This document shows positions 1 to 6,559 of a DNA stretch of 8,151 nt, piece by piece; within the stretch, counting starts at the first letter, position 1; each line of letters opens with the position of its first letter. The stretch is from positions 1 through 8,151 of the forward strand of contig CAMLFP010000255.1 in NCBI GenBank assembly GCA_946479335.1. Direction: 5' to 3'. Below the pieces are notes generated by a model. The model was given only the letters and a program-made list of their open reading frames with translations. It was not told the origin of the DNA and did not search any database. The DNA is from an uncultured Archangium sp. Lineage in GTDB: Bacteria > Myxococcota > Myxococcia > Myxococcales > Myxococcaceae. A program made the translations under genes and the position numbers.

Positions 1-2
1 AC

Positions 3-230
3 TACTCCCGCGCGGAGACCAGCGCGTCGCCCGGAGCCGGTGGCGCGTGGGTCGACTATGAGCGCGACAGCAACGGCTCGCGCGTGGAGAGCGCCTGTTA
101 CAAGAGCGCGTCTGGAGGGTGGACGGAGTCGACCACCTCGGACACGGCGTACATCGTCAACGCCAACGGCTACATCACCAACTCGAACTGCAGCGTCGCC
201 CACGCGCTGGCCTGTTGTTCGAACAATTGA
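3..230 (+). CDS. C-terminal end of a probable secreted cysteine-containing protein (5' end outside window)
   Basis: This reading frame is open from the first bases and ends at TGA 228-230, giving 75 visible residues. The composition is rich in Ser, Thr, Gly, Asn and Ala, with aromatic residues spaced through it and four cysteines: one near the middle (ESACYKS), one in TNSNCSV, and a pair in ALACCSN close to the end. Low-charge, Ser/Thr/Asn-rich chains with an Ala-Cys-Cys tail are typical of exported or surface proteins in myxobacteria (from memory of such proteins, not an alignment). The cysteines could form disulfides outside the cytoplasm. No catalytic motif is visible and the N-terminus, where a signal peptide would lie, is missing. 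The thioesterase gene starts 18 bases after the stop on the same strand. Function unknown; I am fairly sure it is coding and unsure of everything else. Confidence 0.6.
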   Translation, partial: YSRAETSASPGAGGAWVDYERDSNGSRVESACYKSASGGWTESTTSDTAYIVNANGYITNSNCSVAHALACCSNN

Positions 231-248
231 ACGTGCTACGCGCGTCGC

Positions 249-755
249 ATGTCGCGTTGGGATGACGTCACGTCGCACTTCGAGCACCGGGTCACCTTCT
301 CCGAGACCGACGGCCTGGGCTTCGTGCACCACCGCTGCGCCGCGGTGTGGTTCGAGCAGGCCCGCGAGGGCTTCTTCCGCCGCTTCGGCGTGCCCGCCGC
401 GGAGCTGTACCGCAAGGGCTGGTACCTCGCGCTGCGGCAGCTCAACGTGCGCTACGACAACTTCATCGGCTACGACGACGCGCTCTCGGTGCGCTGCGCA
501 TTGACGAAGCTGGGGCGCGTGGCGGTCGACTTCCACTACCGCGTCGACAACCTGACGACCGGGAAGCTGGCGCTGCGCGGGCACACCAACATGGTGGCCG
601 TGGAGGCCGACGTCATCGGCCAGCTCCCGAAGCTGGGGCGCATCCGCTTCGACCGGGCGCCCTTCGAGAAGCTGGTGGTCTCGACCGACGCGTTCTTCGA
701 GGCGCCGCAGGGCGCGTGGAAGCCGCCCCGCTGGGACGAAGCGCCCGAGGGGTGA
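249..755 (+). CDS. Acyl-CoA thioesterase, hotdog fold (4HBT / YbgC-like)
   Basis: A 168-residue protein of the usual length for a single-domain 4-hydroxybenzoyl-CoA thioesterase-like enzyme, which hydrolyses acyl-CoA to free acid and CoA in the cytoplasm. The N-terminal signature is clear: a first beta strand (HRVTFSETD), then TDGLGFVHHRCAAVWFEQAR at residues 20-39. This matches the family pattern in which an Asp (here D21) precedes a Gly-x-Val-x-His turn and the long hotdog helix ending in E-x-A-R. The middle (LRQLNVRYDNFIGYDD, about 61-76) fits the next strands, and later strands alternate hydrophobic residues up to about 130. The last 20-30 residues are less conserved. The ATG at 249 is chosen because the homologous region begins just after it; no good Shine-Dalgarno sequence is seen. 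The stop codon abuts the stop of the convergent hydrolase. The natural acyl substrate cannot be read from the sequence. Confidence 0.88.
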   Translation: MSRWDDVTSHFEHRVTFSETDGLGFVHHRCAAVWFEQAREGFFRRFGVPAAELYRKGWYLALRQLNVRYDNFIGYDDALSVRCALTKLGRVAVDFHYRVDNLTTGKLALRGHTNMVAVEADVIGQLPKLGRIRFDRAPFEKLVVSTDAFFEAPQGAWKPPRWDEAPEG

Positions 756-1946
756 TCAGCCCGGCGGTCGAGTGAAGCGCACCACCGGTGAAGGCGCGAA
801 GCCCGTGAGCGGCGCGCCGGTGAGGTGGTGCGCGAAGAAGCCCACCGTCAGCCCCCGCAGCGCGCGCGCCATCTCGGCGCGGTCGATGGAGCCCAGCGCC
901 TTCGCCATCATCGCCACGTTGTTCATGTCGGTGAAGTTGAGGTGCGCGGCGCCGGTGAGACACACCCCGCAGCTCCCCGCAGGCGCGTCGGTGAGGAGGC
1001 CGTCGTTCATCCCCTCATTGGCCACCACCGTGGCGCCCACCTTCGCCACGTCGGCGTAGACGAAGCAGAACGGCACGCGCAGCGCCCACGGCCCGCCCGG
1101 CGTCGGGAGCTGCGCGCCGTCGAAGTTCATCCCCGCGAGGATGCGCGGCTCGTGCATCGCCAGCAGGCCCGCGACCATTCCACCCAGCGAGTGGCCGAAG
1201 GCGCCCACGCGTGACGCGTCAACGACGCCCTTCAGCGGGGTTGCGGGTGTGCCGGCGTCGAGCCCCGGGAGGTGGTCGAGCACCTGCCGCGTGTCGTCGG
1301 CCCAGCGCTCCATCACCTCCGGCAGCGGCGCGTAGCCGGGCAGCTTCGCCATCGCGGTCATCACCTCGTGCAGCGCCGCGGCGTCGTGGCTCGCCCTCGC
1401 GCGCTGGAGCAGCGGCGCGGCTTCGTTCAGGGCGCCCTCGAGGTCCTTCATGCCGGCCTCCATCGCGCGCCACGCGGGGAGGTCGCGGCGCCACTTCACC
1501 GTCGCGCCATCGCGGTACTGCACCACCAGCGACTCGAAGGGGTGCCCGATGCTCAGCGCGATGAAGCCGTGGCTGGCGAGCTCCTGCAGCAGCGACGCGC
1601 TCTGTTTCTGGAACGAGCCGAGCCCGTGGTTGAAGAGCACCACCGGGAAACGCCCGGGCGCGGCGGCCGCGTCGCGCACCGCGGACGAGGTGCCGGGTCG
1701 CAGCATCAGCTTCGGCACGCGCGTCATGTCTGAGAGCGCCTCGCGCACGGCGTCGTCCAACGCGGGCTCTCGCGGTGCGTCGTTCGGGAGCGCCGGGTAC
1801 CACGCGATGACGGGCACGCGACGCGGTGCGGCCGCGGGCCCGAGGGTCTCCAGGCGCTGCGGGTCACTGACCTCGAACTCGCAGAGGCCGACCGCGTGGG
1901 CGCCAGACGGCCCGGGGATCTCGACACGTTTTCCGAAGAGGCCCAT
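756..1946 (-). CDS. PAF-acetylhydrolase-like alpha/beta serine hydrolase
   Basis: A 396-residue alpha/beta hydrolase resembling platelet-activating-factor acetylhydrolase isoform II / plasma Lp-PLA2. Residue numbers are from the ATG at 1946. VPVIAWYPA (about 44-52) is the first core strand, and FPVVLFNHGLGSFQ followed by LASHGFIALSIGHP (100-136) is the oxyanion-hole region typical of the family. The nucleophile elbow GHSLGG places Ser253. Asp276 (NFDGAQ) lies 23 residues later, the same spacing I recall between Ser273 and Asp296 in human Lp-PLA2. His335 in GAAHLNFTD matches the family's H-x-NF-x-D motif. The triad is therefore complete. Known members cleave short or oxidised acyl esters of phospholipids; the substrate here is unknown. 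No signal peptide is visible, so it is probably cytoplasmic. A GTG at 1964 would add six residues, but the homologous part does not need them and its AGGT lies too close. It sits 91 bases downstream of the broken desaturase gene. Confidence 0.85.
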   Translation of the reverse strand: MGLFGKRVEIPGPSGAHAVGLCEFEVSDPQRLETLGPAAAPRRVPVIAWYPALPNDAPREPALDDAVREALSDMTRVPKLMLRPGTSSAVRDAAAAPGRFPVVLFNHGLGSFQKQSASLLQELASHGFIALSIGHPFESLVVQYRDGATVKWRRDLPAWRAMEAGMKDLEGALNEAAPLLQRARASHDAAALHEVMTAMAKLPGYAPLPEVMERWADDTRQVLDHLPGLDAGTPATPLKGVVDASRVGAFGHSLGGMVAGLLAMHEPRILAGMNFDGAQLPTPGGPWALRVPFCFVYADVAKVGATVVANEGMNDGLLTDAPAGSCGVCLTGAAHLNFTDMNNVAMMAKALGSIDRAEMARALRGLTVGFFAHHLTGAPLTGFAPSPVVRFTRPPG

Positions 1947-2037
1947 GCGAACACCGTAACGCACGGACCTGCGCGCGCGACGCGTGCAGCCCGGCGGTCA
2001 TTACCTCGCGAGACGGCGGCGAGAAGCGGCGGTGCGG

Positions 2038-2844
2038 CTACCGCGCGTCGTACAGCTCGCGCCACACCGAGCGCGGCGCGTCGGTCTTCACGCCGAGCGC
2101 TCCGGGCGCCTGCGCGCCGTCGTCGAAGGTGCGGAACACGCGGTCCCACAGCACGGTGTGGCAGCCGAAGTTCACCTGCGCCTGCCGCGCGTCGAGTGCG
2201 TGATGCACGGCGTGGAAGCGCGGGAAGTTGATGAACCAGCCCTACGGGCCCGGCGCGAGGTCGAGGTTCGCGTGCGAGAGAATCCCCAGCACCGCGCCGA
2301 AGTACGTCGCCGAGACGATGTCGTCGGCGGGCGCGCCCAGCAGCATCAGCGGCACCGTGCGCACCACGTGGAAGAAGACGTTGTCGATGGGGTGCGTGCG
2401 CAGCGCCTTCACCCCCGACAGCTCGGTGATGACGTGGTGGGTGGCGTGGAAGCGCCAGAGAATCGGTACGCGATGCGCCGCGCGGTGGAAGCCGTAGTTG
2501 CACAGCTCCATCACCAGGAACGTCAGCGGCACCGGGAAGACCGTCTGCGGCCACCAGCCCAGCGGTGGCACGTGCGTCTCCAGCTGCTTCGAGACCAGCG
2601 CGATGAGCAGCACGCTCACCTGCGTCACCACCATCACGTAGAAGAAGTCGCGCGAGAAGCGCTGCACCGCCTGCACGCCGCGGCCGTAGTTCCATTCGCG
2701 CCGCGCGGGGAAGAGCTGCTCCGCGAGGAAGATGACCGCCAGCGTCGAGAGGAACACCACGAGCGTCGACACGTGGCGCCACCACGCAACCACCGCCGCG
2801 GTGAGCAGCAGCGGCACGAAGAGGTGACGAAACGCGCCGCGCAC
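2038..2844 (-). pseudogene. Sterol desaturase / fatty-acid hydroxylase family gene interrupted by in-frame TAG
   Basis: Read through its internal TAG, this frame encodes 268 positions typical of the membrane-bound di-iron sterol desaturase/fatty acid hydroxylase superfamily (C-5 sterol desaturase, alkylglycerol monooxygenase and relatives). Hydrophobic segments lie near 8-20, 26-42, 66-85 and 102-118. Histidine boxes follow: HRAAH (120-124), HATHH (133-137), a lone His191 in LSHANLD, and HAVHH (211-215). The TAG at 2242-2244 falls at codon 201, just before the last box, so an unsuppressed product has 200 residues and lacks iron ligands needed for activity. After the TAG the same frame stays open for 67 codons with clear family sequence (GWFINFPRFHAVHH, later VNFG and LWDRVFRT) to the TAG at 2038-2040. 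One base change from TTG or TGG would explain it. The GTG start is supported by GGAG six bases upstream. Recent inactivation, a sequence error, or readthrough remain possible. Confidence 0.82.
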
Positions 2845-2850
2845 GGGGAG

Positions 2851-2854
2851 CTCC
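2851..2854 (-). promoter_or_regulatory. Shine-Dalgarno GGAG deciding the GTG start of the desaturase gene
   Basis: GGAG on the minus strand, six bases before the GTG at 2844-2842. The frame is open further upstream, but the upstream residues are proline- and charge-rich and unlike the family's membrane start. This site makes the GTG the likely start. Confidence 0.55.
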
Positions 2855-2961
2855 GGTTTAGCCGGTTTCGGGTGCGGCGCCTCGCGGGCCTCAGCGCGGC
2901 GGCGAAGAACTGACGCATGAAGCGCGCGACATACACCGCGTCGACGCGCGCTCGTGGCTTG

Positions 2962-4191
2962 TCACGCGGGCGCGCGGCGCAGCCTGAAGGCCAACAACCC
3001 CACCACGGTGGCGAAGCACAGCGTGGAGGTGGCCAGCGAGACGTGAATGCCGACGCGGCTCCCGGCGAGGCCGACGGTGAGGCCGCTGAAGGTGCGTAGG
3101 CCGTACGCCGCCATGCTGTAGAGCCCCAGCACCCGCCCGCGGATCTCGTTCGGCGCGTTCATCTGCACCAGGGTCTGCACCATGCTGCTGAACGAGAGCT
3201 CGAAGAAACCCGCGGTGAAGAGGCACGCAATGGCGACGCCGTACGTGCGCGTGGCGGCGAACGCCGCGAGGGCCACGCTCCACCCCAGCGCGAGCACCAG
3301 CGCCGACTGCGGGCGCGTCTTCAAGAAGCTGCCGCGCGCCTCGAGGAGGAACCCCGCCACCAGCGCGCCCGCCGCGTCAGAGGCGAGCAGCATCGAGTAG
3401 GTGAAGTCGGCCTTGGCGCTCCCGAGGTCGTGCGCGAAGCCGGGCATCTGCGCCTGGTAGCTGTTGCCGACGAAGAACGACGCGCCGCCCGCCAGGAGCG
3501 TCATCACCGCCACCACGGGGATTCCGCGCACGTCTTTGACGGTCTGCACGATGTCGGCCCAGCCGCGCACCGCGCGCTTCGGCCCCGTCGCGCCCTGGAA
3601 CTTCGAGCCATACGGCGCGCGGATGAGCCACACCGTGAGCGGCAGGTAGAAGCACGCGTTCACGAAGATGCCGTGGGCGGGGCCGAGGGCGGTCATCACC
3701 GCGCTCCCCACCGCCGGGCCGACCAGCACGCCCAGGTACCGGAAGGTCGCGTTGAGCCGCACCGCGCTCTGCAGGTGTTCGGGGCCCGCGATGCCGTAGA
3801 GGATCATCTGCTGCGAGGTGAGCCACAGCACGCCGGAGCACCCGTGCAGCACCAGCAACACCATCGCCTTCTCTTCGGTGAGCGTGTCGGTGATGAAGAA
3901 ATAGCCCCAGCCGAGTGACACGGTGGCGAACAGCGCCATGCCGATTTGAATCAGCCGCCGCGAATCGAAGGCGTCGTTGAGCGCGCCGACCGCGACCGAG
4001 AACAACAGGTACGGCAACCAGTGCGAGACGACCGCGAAGCCGGCGAGCGCGGGAGAATGGAACTTCTCCCAGCAGACCCAGTAGCTGATCACGTGCTCGA
4101 TGTTGTCGCCCATCATCGCCAGCATGTTGGTGATGACGAACGTGCGGAACGCGGGGAGCTGCAGCGCGCCGCGCCTGGGTGAGTCACTCAT
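2962..4191 (-). CDS. Major facilitator superfamily exporter (MFS_3 / EntS-like)
   Basis: A 409-residue polytopic membrane protein, the usual length for a 12-helix MFS transporter. FRTFVITNMLAMMGDNIEHV (15-34) begins helix 1. Between helices 2 and 3 lies the motif-A-like GALNDAFDSRRL (69-80), with Gly, Asp73 and the Arg pair. The second half carries a related loop (NEIRGRVLGLYSMAAYGLR, about 348-366), which is characteristic of the MFS_3 branch that contains enterobactin exporter EntS and various drug pumps. A hydrophilic central loop at about 192-222 separates the two six-helix halves. Family members are proton-coupled exporters of small molecules from the cytoplasm; the cargo here is unknown. 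The ATG at 4191 is chosen because upstream codons in this frame overlap the preceding gene and have a low-complexity Arg/Ser composition. The gene starts 19 bases after the zinc-ribbon protein's stop, implying co-transcription, although no good Shine-Dalgarno sequence precedes it. Confidence 0.87.
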   Translation of the reverse strand: MSDSPRRGALQLPAFRTFVITNMLAMMGDNIEHVISYWVCWEKFHSPALAGFAVVSHWLPYLLFSVAVGALNDAFDSRRLIQIGMALFATVSLGWGYFFITDTLTEEKAMVLLVLHGCSGVLWLTSQQMILYGIAGPEHLQSAVRLNATFRYLGVLVGPAVGSAVMTALGPAHGIFVNACFYLPLTVWLIRAPYGSKFQGATGPKRAVRGWADIVQTVKDVRGIPVVAVMTLLAGGASFFVGNSYQAQMPGFAHDLGSAKADFTYSMLLASDAAGALVAGFLLEARGSFLKTRPQSALVLALGWSVALAAFAATRTYGVAIACLFTAGFFELSFSSMVQTLVQMNAPNEIRGRVLGLYSMAAYGLRTFSGLTVGLAGSRVGIHVSLATSTLCFATVVGLLAFRLRRAPA

Positions 4192-4210
4192 CGCGCGCCG
4201 TATAACGTGC

Positions 4211-5209
4211 TCAGGGCACGTCGACCCAGCCGAGGTCGGTGAGGCGCTGCGTGCGCACGCCGCCGTCGAACGAGATGGTGAGCGTCTCCGCGGGCGCGCG
4301 CTCGGAGCTCCCGCGCCAGACGCGGTTCTTCTCGTGGAACGACCACGTGCCGTCGAGGTTGGTGATGGTCTCACCGAGGACCGCTCCATTCGGGGCGAGC
4401 GTCTCTGCGCGCGCGTCGACGCCGTCCTTCCTGATGTCGGTGGTGCGCGTGAGTGGCTGTCCGTTCTGGTCGTAGGTCAACCGCTCCTCGAAGCGCCCGT
4501 CTTCGTCACGGTCGAACGCCACGGCGACGGGCCTCCCTTCGACATTGAACTCCTGCGCCTCGTCGAGCACGCCGTTGGCGTTCGTGTCGCGCCACACCGC
4601 CTCCAGACGCTCCTCGCGGTCGAACTCCTTCCGGATCTCGAAGAAGCCATCGCGGTTGAAGTCGCAGCTGATGGCCCGCTTGCGGCCCTTCATGGTGAGC
4701 ACCTGGCAGTCGTCGCCTTGCAATTCCCAGCGGCCGTAGTGCTCTTCGCTCCACGAGACGGTCTGGTGTGATTGCCACAGCAGCACCGCGAGCACCGCGC
4801 TCGTCGTCGCGAAGAGCAAGGCCAGCGTCAGCGCCGCACCGCTGCTCCGTGCGTTCGTCGACGTCGCCGCGTCGAACGGCTTCTCGGGAGTGACCGGCGC
4901 CGACTCGAGCGGTGCACCGCAGTGCCAGCAGTTCGCAAAGTTGGCGGGGCTCTCTTCGCTGCACTTCGGGCAGGTGCGCGCGCCGGGCTGCGCGTGCTGC
5001 TCATTCACTTCGCGAATCACTGCCCGCGCGCGTTCGAGGTCTGCTTCGTCTACGTGCAGCACGGGCAGCTCCGCGCCGATGGGGAGCGCTCCCGTGAGTG
5101 CGCCGAGCGCTTCGCCGGTGACCTCCGCGGCGATGTCCTTCTCGGCCAGCGCGTGCTTCCACAACTGCACCTGCCACAACGGCGCCGACGCCACGCGAAC
5201 TCGACTCAT
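4211..5209 (-). CDS. DUF2007 / zinc-ribbon membrane protein with 25-residue Asp-rich repeats
   Basis: A 332-residue protein with four recognisable parts. Residues 1-66 resemble DUF2007, a small alpha/beta module called a putative signal-transducing domain: a VRVASAPLWQVQLWKHAL start, a turn near PIGAELPVLHV, and a DLERARAVI helix. Residues 80-97 form a zinc ribbon (CPKC then CWHC; Cys80, 83, 94, 97). About 124-146 is one transmembrane helix. From about 150 to the end is a hydrophilic domain, predicted to lie outside the cytoplasm. It contains four repeats beginning exactly at Asp183, 208, 233 and 258, each with a D-x-[ND]-x-[DN]-G-like loop (the last is degenerate, DIRKDG) recalling calcium-binding EF-hand or dockerin loops. 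No enzyme motif is seen. A sensor or scaffold coupling outside and inside is an inference. It starts 15 bases after the GNAT gene and ends 19 bases before the MFS gene. Confidence 0.8.
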   Translation of the reverse strand: MSRVRVASAPLWQVQLWKHALAEKDIAAEVTGEALGALTGALPIGAELPVLHVDEADLERARAVIREVNEQHAQPGARTCPKCSEESPANFANCWHCGAPLESAPVTPEKPFDAATSTNARSSGAALTLALLFATTSAVLAVLLWQSHQTVSWSEEHYGRWELQGDDCQVLTMKGRKRAISCDFNRDGFFEIRKEFDREERLEAVWRDTNANGVLDEAQEFNVEGRPVAVAFDRDEDGRFEERLTYDQNGQPLTRTTDIRKDGVDARAETLAPNGAVLGETITNLDGTWSFHEKNRVWRGSSERAPAETLTISFDGGVRTQRLTDLGWVDVP

Positions 5210-5224
5210 GCGTCGGCAGTGTAG

Positions 5225-6418
5225 CTACAGCGCGCGCTCGTACACGCGGAAGGTCTTCACGTGCTTGCCGCCGGTGGTCTGCAGCATGCGGTTGACGAGC
5301 GCGTCGTCTTCCATCGCCCAGCCCAGCTCACCGCCCTGGTAGCCGAGCTTCAGCGCGTTCTTGAACGTCTCGTGCGCGAGCAGCGCGTCGATGCCGCGGC
5401 GCCGCCAGCCGTCCTTGATGCCGAACAGCAGGCCGCGCAGCCGCGTGATGGAGCGCGTCTTCCAGATGAGCTTCGCCAACCCGAAGGGGAACAGCGTGCC
5501 GTTCGCTTCCTTCTGCGCGGGTTGGATGTCGGGCACCGTCAAACAGAAGCCGACCATCTCGCCGTCGACCTCGGCGATGAGCGAGAGCTCCGGGCGCAGC
5601 AGCACCAGCGGGCGGAGCCGGTTCGCGGTGAGCATGAACTCCTCGTCGCTCAGCGGCGCGAAGCCGAAGCCGGTGGGCTTCATCATGGAGTTGAAGATGC
5701 CCAGCATCTGCCGCGCGTCGCCCTCGGCCTTCATCAGGTCCAGCTTGCGCACCGTCACCTGGCCTGACGCCTTCACGCGCTCCGCGAGGCGGCGCACCTT
5801 CTCGGGGAGGCCTCCAATCGCCTGCACCTCGTAGGTGTAGAGGTCTTTCAACTTCGTGAAGCCGTTGGCCTCGAACAGCACGCCGTACCAGGGCGGGTTG
5901 TAGGGCATCAGCATCGACGAGAAGCGCTCGTTGCCCAGCACCTGCAACCCGACGTCGTGATGGAAGGCGAGGTTCACCGGGCCGATGCAGCGCCGCGCGC
6001 CCTGCCGGCGCAGCCACGAGAGCGCCGCGTCGAAGAGCGCCGCCGCGAGGCCCGGGTCGTTCTGTGACTCGAACAAGCCCACGAAGCCGTCGTTGGTGCC
6101 GTGGAAGCGGTTGTAGCGGTCGTCGACCACCGCGGCGATGCGGCCCACCACGCGCCCGTGGCGCCGCGCGAGGTACAGCGCCAGGCGCGCCTCGCGGAAG
6201 AACGGGTTTCTCTCCGTGTCGAGGAAGTCCTTCCGCTCCACGATGATGGGCGGCGCGAAGTTCTCGTCGCCCGCGTAGTGCTCGAGCTGAAAGCGGATGA
6301 ACTCGTCTTTCGCGCGCGCGCCAAAGACCTCCTCCACCTGCACGTCGGCCGCGCGGACCGCCAGCCGGGGCCGGGCCTCGCTCCGCGGGTCGATCGCCTT
6401 CGGCCTCATCGGCGCCAT
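5225..6418 (-). CDS. Double-GNAT-fold N-acyltransferase-like protein (YghO-like)
   Basis: A 397-residue protein with two GNAT-like halves. The first (about 25-165) contains ALYLARRHGRVVGRIAAVVD (80-99), a strand-turn-strand typical of GNAT, and the conserved IGPVNLAFHHDVGLQV stretch (145-160). The second (about 270-397) has SLIAEVDGEMVGFCLTVPD (279-297) followed by GWRRRGIDALLAHE (337-350), which resembles the GNAT R-x-x-G-x-A loop that binds the CoA or pantetheine pyrophosphate. It looks like the family that includes E. coli YghO. I recall that the ceramide N-acyltransferase of Caulobacter is also GNAT-type, but that is an association, not an alignment. The acyl donor and acceptor are unknown. 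The ATG at 6418 is preferred over the in-frame ATG at 6499 because AAGG lies five bases before it and the intervening residues look non-conserved. It heads a probable operon and is divergent from the acyl ligase, which would fit acyl activation followed by transfer. Confidence 0.8.
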   Translation of the reverse strand: MAPMRPKAIDPRSEARPRLAVRAADVQVEEVFGARAKDEFIRFQLEHYAGDENFAPPIIVERKDFLDTERNPFFREARLALYLARRHGRVVGRIAAVVDDRYNRFHGTNDGFVGLFESQNDPGLAAALFDAALSWLRRQGARRCIGPVNLAFHHDVGLQVLGNERFSSMLMPYNPPWYGVLFEANGFTKLKDLYTYEVQAIGGLPEKVRRLAERVKASGQVTVRKLDLMKAEGDARQMLGIFNSMMKPTGFGFAPLSDEEFMLTANRLRPLVLLRPELSLIAEVDGEMVGFCLTVPDIQPAQKEANGTLFPFGLAKLIWKTRSITRLRGLLFGIKDGWRRRGIDALLAHETFKNALKLGYQGGELGWAMEDDALVNRMLQTTGGKHVKTFRVYERAL

Positions 6419-6423
6419 GCGCA

Positions 6424-6427
6424 CCTT
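6424..6427 (-). promoter_or_regulatory. Shine-Dalgarno AAGG deciding the GNAT gene start at 6418
   Basis: AAGG on the minus strand (in ACAAGGTGCGCATG), five bases before the ATG at 6418-6416. It favours this start over the in-frame ATG at 6499 and the ATG at 6409. Confidence 0.55.
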
Positions 6428-6456
6428 GTATGTAACGCAGATTTCGCGGTCAATTC

Positions 6457-6472
6457 GAGCAAGAGATTGCTC
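6457..6472. repeat. Perfect 6-bp inverted repeat GAGCAA-GAGA-TTGCTC
   Basis: GAGCAA at 6457-6462 and TTGCTC at 6467-6472 are exact reverse complements around a 4-base loop. Three of the next four positions outward that I checked beyond a C/A mismatch also pair. The centre lies about 45 bases upstream of the GNAT start codon, within its likely 5' leader or promoter. It could be an operator half-site pair or a small leader hairpin; the sequence does not decide. Confidence 0.5.
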
Positions 6473-6530
6473 AAAATGCCCCGGCGAAGTTTCAAGCACT
6501 TGGCTGACGCTCGTTCATGCGTCGAAGTGA

Positions 6531-6559
6531 CACAAGAGGCCTTTTTGGGGCCTTTTGTG
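6531..6559. repeat. 11-bp stem-loop CACAAGAGGCC / GGCCTTTTGTG
   Basis: The arm at 6531-6541 pairs with 6549-6559 over eleven positions. Ten are Watson-Crick pairs and one is G-T (a wobble pair in plus-strand RNA). The loop is seven bases, TTTTTGG. No U-run follows on either strand and no gene ends nearby, so a standard intrinsic terminator is unlikely. It lies midway between the divergent genes, about 115 bases upstream of the GNAT start and 217 bases upstream of the ligase start. It could be a regulatory leader structure, a protein-binding site or a small-RNA element. Confidence 0.55.

Noticed and set aside
1947..1964. GTG start at 1964 for the PAF-AH-like hydrolase
   Set aside because: It adds only six residues (MRYGVR), and the nearest AGGT is two bases away, too close to serve it. 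The ATG at 1946 is the simpler start.
1724..2785. 353-codon minus-strand open frame across the desaturase and hydrolase starts
   Set aside because: It is Arg/Ala-rich without motifs and lies in a different frame from the histidine-box protein and from the hydrolase, both of which have recognisable family sequence.
2937..2948. 12-bp perfect palindrome CGCGTCGACGCG between the MFS and desaturase genes
   Set aside because: CG-alternating palindromes arise often in such GC-rich DNA. There is no loop or T-run to make it a terminator and nothing else marks it as a site.
6422..6453. TTGACC-17-TACAAG on the minus strand as the GNAT operon promoter
   Set aside because: The -10 element would overlap the ribosome-binding site and place the transcription start at or inside the start codon region, which does not fit a gene with a leader-borne AAGG.
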